Source of the DNA: Plasmodium relictum
Taxonomy: Eukaryota > Apicomplexa > Aconoidasida > Haemosporida > Plasmodiidae
Length of the DNA: 64,000 nucleotides
Assembly: GCF_900005765.1 (NCBI RefSeq)
Contig: NC_041685.1
Location: 186,001 to 250,000 of the forward strand
Direction of reading: 5' to 3'
Positions 53,453 through 63,186 of the stretch are shown here, piece after piece; position 1 is the first letter of the stretch, and each line of letters opens with the position of its first letter. The notes under the pieces are model-generated. The model was not told where the DNA came from and made no database searches. It saw only the letters and a list, made by a program, of their open reading frames with translations. Both the position numbers and the translations under genes were made by a program.

Positions 53453-56422
53453 ATGGGCGAATTGAAGTCAGTGGAGCTAGATTGTATTAACAAAAATAAA
53501 AAAGAGAAAAATGAAAAAGTTGAAATAATGAATAAAAGTAAAAAACACTTCAATAAAAGAAATGAAAATGAAATTAATGTAATAAATTCTAAAAATAATA
53601 ATAATGATGTGAAAAGTATATTTGAGTCATTTCGGTTAAATGAATTTTTTTCAGGTAAGAATAAAGAAGATTCTTCAAATAATAATAATTATTTAAAAAA
53701 TAATGTGAACTTTTTAAAAGGCAATAACAGTCCCAATATATATAATGATATATATAATAAAAAAGAAAATGGTGATATAAATAATAAAAAAGAAGAAATT
53801 CATTATAAAAAAAAGGAAATATATAATGAATGCTTGAATAAAAATTATTCTAAACAAGAATCAGTGAATGATGCAAAATACAATTCATTTGGTAATTCAT
53901 CTTGTTTAGATATTGATGAAGAAACAAAATTTTTAGAAGATTGGGAAGAAACACAAAAAAAAATATATGATCCAACTATTGGTTTACGTAAGCATTACAC
54001 AAACGAATTATTATCATGTGGAGAAAAAAATAATATAAGGATTTTGGAAAAATGGTCATCTATGATAAATAGAGATATTACATGGTTTATTAAAATTCAT
54101 AAAACAACTTATTTAAGAAGAGTAAAAAGAGGTATACCTCAAAAATATAGATGGAAAATTTGGTTTCAAATAACCAATGCAAAATGTTTAATAAGTAAGT
54201 TTCAAAAAAAATATTATTATTTGTCCAAAAAAAAATCATGTTATACTAATTTAATTTTAATTGATATATCTAGAACTTTTCCTGAATTACTAATATTTGA
54301 TAAATATGCACAACAACAATTATATAGAATTTTAAACGCTTACTCTAACTACGAGCCAGCAGTTGGGTATTGTCAAGGTATGAATTTTTTAGTTGGATTA
54401 TTACTAATAGTTAGTAATTTTAATGAATTAGAAACATTTTGTGTTTTAGTTAGTTTAATGAATAATTATCATTTAAAAGAATTTTACAAGGAGAAATTTC
54501 CATTGTTAAATAAATATATTTATGTCTTTGAAAAAATTTTACAAAATGAAATTCCTGATTTAGTAGAACATTTCAATAAAGAAGAAGTATTTCCTCCTGT
54601 GTATTTGCATCAGTGGATGCTTACATTATTTATTGCTAGCTTACCTATTAAAAGTGTAATTGTGATATGGGATTTTTTATTTAGCACAAGTATAAAAATG
54701 ATTATAATTATTTCTATCGCTTTACTGAAAATATTAAAAAGCTACTTAATGAAACACAAATTTGAAAAAATATTAAAATTATTAAAATCACTGAAATATA
54801 ATGAAAGCAATGATGATATTTTAATTGCTAAATTACTTATAAAAAAGTCAGAATCCATTGTATTAAATGAAGAACTCAAGTTCCTTTTTGATAATATTGA
54901 AAAAGATAATATTCTTTTTAATAGTCAATGTAAATATGCTATTGAAAACATTACTAATTATCATTTTAATCATGTTAAAAATGACATGAATAATATTAAA
55001 AATATGGAAGAAAATTATATGAGCAATTCAGAAGATAATAATTTTGTTGTATTAGATGGGGTTCCATTACTAAATTTTTTCTCCAATAATTTATTAAAGA
55101 AAAAAAGTGAAGAAGAGCTAAAACCAACTACCAATTGTGAATATAAAGAAAAAAAGCATGCTAAAAATTTAAGAGAACATAATGTAAATACTTTTTATTA
55201 TAAAATTTTAAGTAGCAATGAAAAAAATATCAAAAATGAAAATACTCCTTCTAGTAAAAATAGTAGCAATAGTGGAATTATGCTTTTTAGAAATTCTTCT
55301 AATGAAATTAAGAGTCCTATTAATATGAATAGAAAAAAACGTGATAATCAAAAAAGAGAAAAAAATAACCCCAACAATAATAAATGGACTAATAATAATT
55401 ATAATAAAAAGATGACTCAAAGTAGTAAATTGAATTCTTCAAGTGATAATTTCGTCAATAACAATGACAATCATAATATTAATAACATTGATAAAAATGA
55501 TTTAAAAAAAAAGATAAATTTAAATCTTAATAATGATGCGCATGTTAACACATTTAAGAATAACAAAAATTGTAACGATAATAATATTAATTATAATAAT
55601 AAAGATAATCAAAATTTTATAGGGAATTCTTTTTATGAAAATAACAATAGGAAAAACAATATGAACACTCTTAATTCATCGCATTTCAATAATTCTCTAA
55701 GTGAAGATTCATGTAATTCTAAGATAATAACAACAGACATTCCACAGTATGATCATCATCATGATGCTAGTGATCATTTATATAAAAGTGATTCTTTTTT
55801 AGATTCTTATCAAAAAAAATATATTAATATTAATTCACTAGATAATCTCAATTTTTATAAACAAGATACATCAGATAGTAAGAATTCTTATTTAACGAAT
55901 CAAAATAATTTTACTGATACTAATTTTATGAGAGATACAAAGCAGAGAAAAAGTTTTAGCAATTTAAAAAGACATGCTTATTATTTTGATAAGCAGTTTA
56001 AAGATAATAATTTTCAAGAAGAAAAAAAATCTGAAAGTGTAATAAAAATAAAGATGAATAAATATGAACAAGAATTAAATGAGAAAGAGAAACAAGAAAT
56101 ATATAAATTTAAAGAATATAAAAATAAGAAAAAAAAAAATGAACCTGCAAAAAAAATAGAACAAAAAGACAAGGAGAATATTTTAAATATTTCTCAGTAC
56201 ATTAATTATGATGAAAATGAACAAAAAAATAATAATGAAAACAATTTTGGATTTTTTAACTTAATTCATTCATATGCAAAAGATAATAATTGGTTTGATG
56301 TATCTACAATAAATAAATATTATCATTTCAATAAAAATAATATGGATTATGAATTAGATAATATAAATTTAAATAAAAATAAATTTAAGGGAAATGATAA
56401 GTTAGATGATAGTACATTTTGA
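53453..56422 (+). CDS. TBC-domain Rab GTPase-activating protein
   Basis: TBC proteins speed GTP hydrolysis by Rab GTPases and so switch off vesicle traffic steps. The 989-residue chain has an Asn/Lys-rich N-terminus and a TBC domain over residues about 225-445. RGIPQKYRWKIWFQI opens it. ILIDISRTFPEL carries the IxxDxxR arginine finger near 270. NYEPAVGYCQGMNFLVGLLL carries the YxQ glutamine finger near 306. LHQWMLTLFIASLPI and VIWDFLFSTSIKMI complete it. Both catalytic fingers are present, so it should be active. From about residue 480 to the end the sequence is low-complexity, Asn- and Ser-rich. It is one exon, convergent with URI. Which Rab it acts on cannot be read from sequence. Confidence 0.93.
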   Translation: MGELKSVELDCINKNKKEKNEKVEIMNKSKKHFNKRNENEINVINSKNNNNDVKSIFESFRLNEFFSGKNKEDSSNNNNYLKNNVNFLKGNNSPNIYNDIYNKKENGDINNKKEEIHYKKKEIYNECLNKNYSKQESVNDAKYNSFGNSSCLDIDEETKFLEDWEETQKKIYDPTIGLRKHYTNELLSCGEKNNIRILEKWSSMINRDITWFIKIHKTTYLRRVKRGIPQKYRWKIWFQITNAKCLISKFQKKYYYLSKKKSCYTNLILIDISRTFPELLIFDKYAQQQLYRILNAYSNYEPAVGYCQGMNFLVGLLLIVSNFNELETFCVLVSLMNNYHLKEFYKEKFPLLNKYIYVFEKILQNEIPDLVEHFNKEEVFPPVYLHQWMLTLFIASLPIKSVIVIWDFLFSTSIKMIIIISIALLKILKSYLMKHKFEKILKLLKSLKYNESNDDILIAKLLIKKSESIVLNEELKFLFDNIEKDNILFNSQCKYAIENITNYHFNHVKNDMNNIKNMEENYMSNSEDNNFVVLDGVPLLNFFSNNLLKKKSEEELKPTTNCEYKEKKHAKNLREHNVNTFYYKILSSNEKNIKNENTPSSKNSSNSGIMLFRNSSNEIKSPINMNRKKRDNQKREKNNPNNNKWTNNNYNKKMTQSSKLNSSSDNFVNNNDNHNINNIDKNDLKKKINLNLNNDAHVNTFKNNKNCNDNNINYNNKDNQNFIGNSFYENNNRKNNMNTLNSSHFNNSLSEDSCNSKIITTDIPQYDHHHDASDHLYKSDSFLDSYQKKYININSLDNLNFYKQDTSDSKNSYLTNQNNFTDTNFMRDTKQRKSFSNLKRHAYYFDKQFKDNNFQEEKKSESVIKIKMNKYEQELNEKEKQEIYKFKEYKNKKKKNEPAKKIEQKDKENILNISQYINYDENEQKNNNENNFGFFNLIHSYAKDNNWFDVSTINKYYHFNKNNMDYELDNINLNKNKFKGNDKLDDSTF

Positions 56423-57300
56423 TATATACCATAATCAAAAAAAAAAAATAAAATAAAATAAAATAAATAATGTGTATATATGTAAAGTGAAATTTAATTA
56501 AATTTTGCTATTGCTTATTTTTCTTTTTTTTTTTTTTATGAACAGTAATAATTGCATGAATGATATATGAGTTTTTTACATTATCATAAAAAATTTTGAA
56601 TGCAAAAAAAATTTTTCTTTTTTTTTATGTGATTGTATTCTCCTTTTTCATAAATACATATTTTTCTCATAATTTACGTAATTAACATTATATGTAATTT
56701 TTACTTAATCTTTTTTTTTCCTCTTTTAAATTCATTTTTTTTAAATTTATTTTGATATCATCATTTTTTTTTCCTCCCTTTTTTTTTTTTTTAAATATGT
56801 CTTTTTAAACTAAATTTTTTTATTTTATTTTTTCTGTTTTTGTATTTTTTTTTTTTTTTATTTTATAAAATTTTGAAATTTTAGTTTGTTTTAAGTCTTA
56901 GAAAAAAAAAAAAAATAAATAAATTATTAATATATTATATACTAAATAATTTCATCTTATTACACAATAAAAAATTAATATATTTTAATTTTTTTTCAAT
57001 ATTTTAAGTATATACTTTTTTTTAGTTTATATCATAAGAAAATAAATTCTATAATGTATAGACTATGATATAAAAATGTAAGAAAGTATGTATGTTGTTT
57101 AACTTTTTGTAAAAATTTTATTATTAATTTTTCAAGTTAATGAAAAAAAATAGTTTAAATTTCATTTAAAAAACGAAGGTTTCAATTAAATGAATTAAAA
57201 ACTGAAGTATATAATATAAAAAAAAACTAAAGTGAATGAAACTTTGAGTTGTTTTTACCAAATTTTTATAACTATAAAAAGAAAAATAAACAAGTATAAG
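56423..57300. other. Convergent intergenic region
   Basis: These are 3' flanks of the TBC gene and the URI-like gene, T-rich on the + strand, with nothing gene-like. Confidence 0.55.
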
Positions 57301-58068
57301 TTATTCTTCATAATTACTGCTACTACTAGTATAGTTTTCTTTTATATTAAGTAAGCCCTGTTCGTTAACATTTAAAGATTTATTACTTATTTTATTTAAA
57401 TTCATTTTTTCTTTCTCTTGATGCTTATCCTTTTTTGAATTAATTTGCTCCATATTTGTCATTTCATTATTATATCTTTTAATGTTTTCATCTTTTACAA
57501 TAATATTTTCATTATCAGTAATCTTTTCTTGAATAATATTTTTTTCTTTATCACTTTTTTTTTGGTTCTTTGAATCTTCATCACTACTATGATATTCCTC
57601 CCTTATTTCTAAAAATCCATCAGGCCTTAAAAAAATATTATTTAAATTATCTTTATTTTTTTCAATTTTTGAAGTATGATCAAGTTCTAAAGCGAGTTCA
57701 ATTTCTTTTGTTAATCTAGTTATAGAATCTGATATTATTTTATATTTTTTTTCATAAAAATCTAGCCTATTTTTAAGAAAATCATGTGCATTTTCAGCTG
57801 TTCTCTCACAATATGTATTACAACCGATATTTTGGTAAATATTATTAGTATATTTTATTTGTCCTTCATAAAAAGCAATCCTAGAAAATGGAATAATAAC
57901 TTTGTGATTTAACTTTTTTGTTAATTTGGAAACTATTTCAATTGTTTGTTTATATTCATTTATTGTTTTTTTTAATATTTCCTCATTCAATCTTTCATTT
58001 TTTAATTTTAAAATAAGCCTATGAGTGGCTCCTTCAATTTTATCATTATCAATATTATCTTCAGTCAT
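57301..58068 (-). CDS. URI1: URI-type unconventional prefoldin
   Basis: URI is an alpha-class prefoldin of the R2TP/prefoldin-like complex that helps assemble RNA polymerases. This 255-residue protein has the alpha-prefoldin coiled coil at both ends of a hairpin: INEYKQTIEIVSKLTKKLN before it, LDFYEKKYKIISDSITRLTK after it. The hairpin reads HKVIIPFSRIAFYEGQIKY (family VMVPFGKKAFMPGKLVHTNE), then NIGCNTYCERTAENAHDFL (family LGDNWFAKCSAKQAVGLV). FLEIREEYHSSDED near residue 153 matches the DIREE signature of URI. The C-terminal 90 residues are a Lys/Glu-rich tail, shorter than in animals. It is one exon. It lies 1.2 kb downstream of hslU on the same strand, with no sign of co-transcription. Confidence 0.78.
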   Translation of the reverse strand: MTEDNIDNDKIEGATHRLILKLKNERLNEEILKKTINEYKQTIEIVSKLTKKLNHKVIIPFSRIAFYEGQIKYTNNIYQNIGCNTYCERTAENAHDFLKNRLDFYEKKYKIISDSITRLTKEIELALELDHTSKIEKNKDNLNNIFLRPDGFLEIREEYHSSDEDSKNQKKSDKEKNIIQEKITDNENIIVKDENIKRYNNEMTNMEQINSKKDKHQEKEKMNLNKISNKSLNVNEQGLLNIKENYTSSSSNYEE

Positions 58069-59288
58069 ATTTTTTTTTTTTTATTCTTTTTATTTATCTA
58101 TAGTTTACGGTTATAGCATTATAAATATTATTCCATATTAACCCTTTGTTCTTATTTTAATTCATATATTTTAATATATAAATTTATATATATATTTATA
58201 TCTATTTTTTAATATAAAAATCACATTTTAATTTTTTTTTAATTTTATAATTGTTTTTTATACTTTTTTTTTTTAAATTTTGTTAAATATTATTCCATCT
58301 CTGCTTTTTAGAATGTAATAAAAAATTAATTTTTTTTTTTTTTTTCTGTATATGTATATTTACTCCTCTAAAATAAAATAGACTAGTATATTTTAAGAGA
58401 AAATACAAATAAATGAGAGAATTTTAAATATATTTATTACTTTACTGTTTTATTCATTTTCTATATACCCTTTTTTTCAATATTATAAGAATTTTTATTA
58501 AATAAATTTTTTAATCAATACTTAATACATACATAATTTTAAATTTACTCTTTTAATATAAATATATTTTATTAAATAAAATTTTATAATTGTCTTATTT
58601 TATAGGAAAATTTTTTTTTTATTTTTCAAAATGAATTAGTCGATCTTATTTTGTACTTCTTTTTATCTTTATTATATAATATTAAATTAAATAAACAAAT
58701 TATTCTACATTATTATATAAGAATGAAATAAAATTTATAATTTCTTAATGATATATCAATTTAATTTTTTTTAAAACAATTTAAGATAAAAAATGAATCA
58801 TTAAAATTATTTTTAGAATCTCCAAAATTTTAATTAAAAAAAAATATATATATTATATAGCAATAAAATAAACTTCAACAAATTTGTTGTTACATTATAA
58901 TAAATAAAAAAAAGTTTTAGTTTAATTTTATAACATATATATAGATATATACAAAGAAAAAGAAAAAGAATTATGGTATCCTATAAACCTCTGTTTCTTA
59001 AAAAAAAAAAGTAATGAAAAAAAAGAACTGTACCGTTAAAAAATAGAACTATAATATAGAAAACATGAATATGCCAATAAAAGAAAATAAATATATATAT
59101 ATATATATTTGTATATGTATATATACTTATTTACATAAAACAATATAAATGTAAATAATAAATAAAAATATATGGAAAAACACTGAAAAATGTTACACTT
59201 CATAAAAAATATAATCAAATGTATTTGTTCACATAAATTTATTTTTAGTTTAAACATTCTTCCCCCCCCAAAAGTATTACTATCTAAT
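58069..59288. other. Tandem intergenic region with an 8-base C run
   Basis: This 1.2-kb A/T-rich stretch lies between hslU and the URI-like gene. Near 59266 there is a run of eight C, 15-20 bases past the hslU stop, which is exceptional in this composition. An open frame at 59036-59257 is Tyr/Ile-rich TA noise. Confidence 0.5.
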
Positions 59289-61682
59289 TCAAATAATATA
59301 TTTTTTTAAGTCATACTGCTTTATAAATCCTTCTAATGATTTCTTCACTTTCTCTTTATCAATAACTACAGTTTGATTCACATAGTTATATACATCATAA
59401 TTGATATCTTCCATTATTTTTTCGATAATAGTGTGCAATCTACGTACCCCAATATTTTCAACATAAAAGTTCATGTCATGTGCTGCATTTGCAATAGTTT
59501 CAATGGCATCTTCAGTAAATTGCAAATCAATTCCTTCTGTCTTTAACAAAGCTATATTTTGTTGTATTAAATTATTATGAGTTTTTGTCAATATTTCAAT
59601 AAAATCCTTAATAGTTAAGCTAGATAAAGTAACATGGACAGGTAATCTTCCTTGTAATTCATTTAGCATGTCATTGGGTTTGACTCTTTGAAATGCTCCC
59701 GAAGCAATGAATAAAATATAATTAGTATTAATATTTCCATATTTGGTATTTATTACACATCCCTCAATTAATGGTAATAAATCTCTTTGAACTCCTTCTG
59801 CACTTGCATCTGGACCATTATATGAAGAGTTTGATTTAGAACATATTTTATCAATTTCATCAATAAAGACAATTCCTTCTTCTTCAACTGAGTTAATAGC
59901 TGTTTTTAAAATAATTTCTTGATTCATGGAAGAATCAATTTCTAATTGCAATAACTTTTGCTTAGCTTCTCTTATAGTCATTGTTTTTTTATCACTTTGT
60001 TTATTTATATTTTGATGTATAATTTTTACACTTTTTATATTTTGATGGTTACTTAAGGCTTCTTTTACAGCATTCTCTACAGAATCATTGGAAAAAATAT
60101 TATTATTTATATAATTTGGTATATCTATACTTATAACTTTATCATCTAATGAACCATCTCTTAAATATTGTCTCCATATATTTTTTTCTTCTTCTTTTAT
60201 ATTTCCTAACAAAGAATATAAAATAATATTTTCTACAGTTTCTTCAGCTTGTTCTCTTATCTCTATTTCAAATTTTGTTTTCTGCCTTTTTACTGCTATC
60301 TCCACTAAATCTTTTATAATTTGATCTACATCTTTACCATGAAAACCAACTTCAGTAAACTTAGTGGCCTCTACTTTTATAAATGGAGCATCAACAAACA
60401 TAGAAATTCTTCTAGCAATTTCTGTTTTTCCTACACCAGTTGGGCCAATCATTAAAATGTTTTTGGGAATTATATCTTTTTTCATATCTTCGTCTACTTG
60501 AATTCTTCTCCATCTTTGTCTTAATGCATTTGCTACAACCTTCTTTGCTTCAGTTTGTCCTATAATATATTTATTTAAATACTCCACAATTTCGTGAGGA
60601 TATAAACACTTTTTATTGGATTTTAAATTTTTCATCTGAAAATTGATAGTATTATCACTTCCTTTTTTAGTATTATCTTGTTTTTTAGTTTTTAATTCTT
60701 CTTTTTCATTTATTTCTTTAATATTCTCTTCATTAATCATATTTTCTTTTAAATTTTTTTCATTACTTCCTATATTATCTTCTTCAACAAGTAATTTTTT
60801 GGGGTTTTTCCCTTTTTTTGATTCCTTTTTTATTTCATCTATATTTATTATATTTTCTTTAGTTATCTTTACCTTCGAGCAATTCACATTATCATTTACG
60901 TTTTCATTACATAAAGAAATTTCTTCGTTATAATTTACTTCACTTGTTCCTAAATTATTTATTTCCTCATTTTTAATATTGTTGTTATTATTAATATTAT
61001 TTAAAGTTTCTTTCTCATATTCATTTGTTTTGTTTTCTAAATTTAAATTATCATGATTTACCTCTTTTAAAATATTTCCATATTTTTCTCCTTGATCATC
61101 AGTCTTATCTGTTTTTCCTTCTTTATATTCATTTAGTGTATATTTTTTTTTTTTTTCAAAAGAGCAAACTTTTTTTAGTTCATCTTTATTTAAAAATTTA
61201 TCAGGTTTATTTTTTACTTTTTTTTTATTATAATTTTCCATAATCATTAATTTGGAATTCTTATTATTATCATTTTTAATATCATTTTTTTTATTACTAT
61301 TTTTGATCATATTTGTATTTTCACTATTTTTATAAGTTATTTGAATTAATAAATCATGATTTTTTTTATTAATACCAAAATTATTTTTATGTCCTATGTT
61401 ATTACGAGGAAATATCATGTTTTCATTATCTATTTTATTTATTGATTTATTGAATTCATTAATATTTGTAATTAACTTTGTCAAAACATTTTCATATCTA
61501 TACTTTATTGTATCATTTAATATTTTTCCTTTATTGGCATTTATGTAATTTGACATTATATCGTAACCTACTTTTCCATTTTTTATATTTTTTAAATATC
61601 TTAAGTTAAAATAAGGATATTTTTTCTTTTTATTTAAAATACTAAATAACTTAATAAATTTACGAGTATCAAAATTTTTCAT
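59289..61682 (-). CDS. hslU: HslU (ClpY), ATPase of the mitochondrial HslVU protease
   Basis: HslU is the AAA+ unfoldase that feeds proteins to the HslV peptidase; in Plasmodium the pair acts in the mitochondrion. The last about 440 residues equal the bacterial enzyme in length. They begin YPHEIVEYLNKYIIGQTEAK near residue 360. Walker A GPTGVGKT is at 413-420, the pore-loop region includes EVGFHGKDVDQIIKDL, Walker B reads GIVFIDEIDKI near 605, and GVQRDLLPLIEG, ELQGRLPVHVTL and the sensor-2 segment GVRRLHTIIEKIMEDI follow. The chain ends QYDLKKYII, like the bacterial tail (EDLSRYIL type) that docks into HslV. The first about 355 residues are Asn/Lys/Glu-rich; the very start is basic (MKNFDTRKFIKLFSILNKKK), consistent with mitochondrial import. 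It is one exon. Confidence 0.96.
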   Translation of the reverse strand: MKNFDTRKFIKLFSILNKKKKYPYFNLRYLKNIKNGKVGYDIMSNYINANKGKILNDTIKYRYENVLTKLITNINEFNKSINKIDNENMIFPRNNIGHKNNFGINKKNHDLLIQITYKNSENTNMIKNSNKKNDIKNDNNKNSKLMIMENYNKKKVKNKPDKFLNKDELKKVCSFEKKKKYTLNEYKEGKTDKTDDQGEKYGNILKEVNHDNLNLENKTNEYEKETLNNINNNNNIKNEEINNLGTSEVNYNEEISLCNENVNDNVNCSKVKITKENIINIDEIKKESKKGKNPKKLLVEEDNIGSNEKNLKENMINEENIKEINEKEELKTKKQDNTKKGSDNTINFQMKNLKSNKKCLYPHEIVEYLNKYIIGQTEAKKVVANALRQRWRRIQVDEDMKKDIIPKNILMIGPTGVGKTEIARRISMFVDAPFIKVEATKFTEVGFHGKDVDQIIKDLVEIAVKRQKTKFEIEIREQAEETVENIILYSLLGNIKEEEKNIWRQYLRDGSLDDKVISIDIPNYINNNIFSNDSVENAVKEALSNHQNIKSVKIIHQNINKQSDKKTMTIREAKQKLLQLEIDSSMNQEIILKTAINSVEEEGIVFIDEIDKICSKSNSSYNGPDASAEGVQRDLLPLIEGCVINTKYGNINTNYILFIASGAFQRVKPNDMLNELQGRLPVHVTLSSLTIKDFIEILTKTHNNLIQQNIALLKTEGIDLQFTEDAIETIANAAHDMNFYVENIGVRRLHTIIEKIMEDINYDVYNYVNQTVVIDKEKVKKSLEGFIKQYDLKKYII

Positions 61683-61915
61683 TCTTCAAAATTATAAGAG
61701 AAAAAAAAATATATAAAAGTGATATACTTTATGACTAATTTAATAGAAAAATGTATAAAAAAATATTAAAAAAAAAAAAAATGTAAAGTAATAAAAACTT
61801 TATTTTTAATAAATGAAAAAATTAAAAAAATATATATTTTTTATAAAAAGTCAAGGCATATTTATATTACAACAATAAAAAAATATTCATAAAAATTTTT
61901 ATAAAAAAAAATTAA

Positions 61916-62101
61916 TTACAAAAATTTATTTGATAATTTTTTTTTTCTTTTTTCTTTTTTTTTTTTTAATTTGTTGTTATGAATATTATAATTCATATTC
62001 TTGTGAGATTTTAACAATATTTCTTCCGGCTTTTGTATTTTTTTTTTTTTAGAAAAAACTATTTTATATTTCTGCACATTAAACATAAAATATTTCTGCA
62101 T
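61916..62101 (-). CDS. Candidate small basic protein (61 residues)
   Basis: The ORF encodes a very basic product starting MQKYFMFNVQKYKIVFSKKK. Its middle, IQKPEEILLKSHKNMNYNI, has more balanced codon content than its surroundings, with a CCGGC patch. It ends in a Lys/Arg-rich tail suited to RNA binding or the nucleolus. No family is recognised. It lies 230 bases upstream of hslU on the same strand, so it may instead belong to an upstream region of that transcript. Confidence 0.35.
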   Translation of the reverse strand: MQKYFMFNVQKYKIVFSKKKKIQKPEEILLKSHKNMNYNIHNNKLKKKKEKRKKKLSNKFL

Positions 62102-62904
62102 ACTTAATGCGTAATATTTTATATTATAAAAATTTTATAAAATTTTTTTTAATAGGAAAAATTAAGATGCCATTTAAATACCAATGAATAGAAAAATATA
62201 TTATTTAATAATTTTTTTTCCATAATTTTAAAAAATTACACTTTATATTATTAATTTTTTTTTTTTTTTATTCATTTAAATAGCAAAAAGGCATCTTTGC
62301 AGTAATTTTATTTTCAACATTACATAAAAGAAATATATTTTTTTAGTAAAAATATACGAATTCAAGAAAAATGGTATTCCGTGTTTTTTACAATTATCGC
62401 TTTATTCAAAGCTAGATATATAATTATTATAAGAAATTTAAATGAAGTTTATTTTAATATTAGCATGTTATAAATTTTCTATTTATTGTATAATAAAAGA
62501 AATTATATTGATTCTTATTAAAACATTGTTTTTATATAATCTTCAAAAAATATTCAACAAATTTCTAAGAAATGTATTAATAAACTTTTATATATTTGCA
62601 ATTTTTTTTTTTTATATGCACATATATATGTATATTCATTTTTATATTCACTATTTTTATCATGCTTCTATATTTTTAAATTTAATAATAATAATTCTTA
62701 TTAACTTTATATAAAATCATTTAAATAGTATGTATAAGTAGCACCTTTCTTATTTTTTTATTTCTTAAAATAGTATCTTTTTTTAATGTTATATATTTTT
62801 TTTTTGTATAAACTATGTTCTAAAAAAAGTTTCCATATTTATTAAAAAAGGAATTAAAAAAAAAAGCACTATTTAAATATATATAAATTTTTAATATCAT
62901 AAAA
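62102..62904. other. Intergenic region, 0.8 kb
   Basis: This is mostly A/T tracts. An open frame at 62442-62714 (+) is Ile/Tyr/Phe-rich with TA-repeat codons and looks like noise. Confidence 0.5.
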
Positions 62905-63108
62905 ATGGAAGAATGTAAAAAAAAAAAAAAAAAATTAAAAAATAGGGAATTATTTTATCATTTACAATATATATATGTCATTGATCAAATGGTACGAATA
63001 ATTTTAAGAGAAGAAAAAAAAATTATGTGTTATTTTACTCGTAATTTGAAATTTTTTTTTAATTTCCAATTGAAAATTACTGAAAAGTTGGAACTTTATA
63101 ATAATTAA
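62905..63108 (+). CDS. Candidate small protein (67 residues)
   Basis: From ATAAAAATGGAAG, a good A-rich start context, the ORF reads MEECKKKKKKLKNRELFYHL, then QYIYVIDQMVRIILREEKK and MCYFTRNLKFFF. The middle has balanced charge and looks helical, faintly recalling the N-terminal helices of Rpp21/Rpr2-type RNase P subunits, but no zinc-ribbon cysteines follow, so I do not assign a family. It is convergent with the gene at the right edge. Confidence 0.3.
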   Translation: MEECKKKKKKLKNRELFYHLQYIYVIDQMVRIILREEKKIMCYFTRNLKFFFNFQLKITEKLELYNN

Positions 63109-63186
63109 TGGGTTGCTATAAAAAAAAAAATATAAATATTTTTTTATATTCTAAGAATAATAAATTAAAAATATTACATTTTATTA

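Noticed and set aside
59036-59257. Open frame rich in Tyr and Ile
   Set aside because: It is driven by TA repeats in spacer, with no codon character.
62442-62714. 90-residue hydrophobic open frame
   Set aside because: It is composed mostly of Ile, Phe, Tyr, Leu from AT-rich spacer; no charge pattern or splice context supports a gene.
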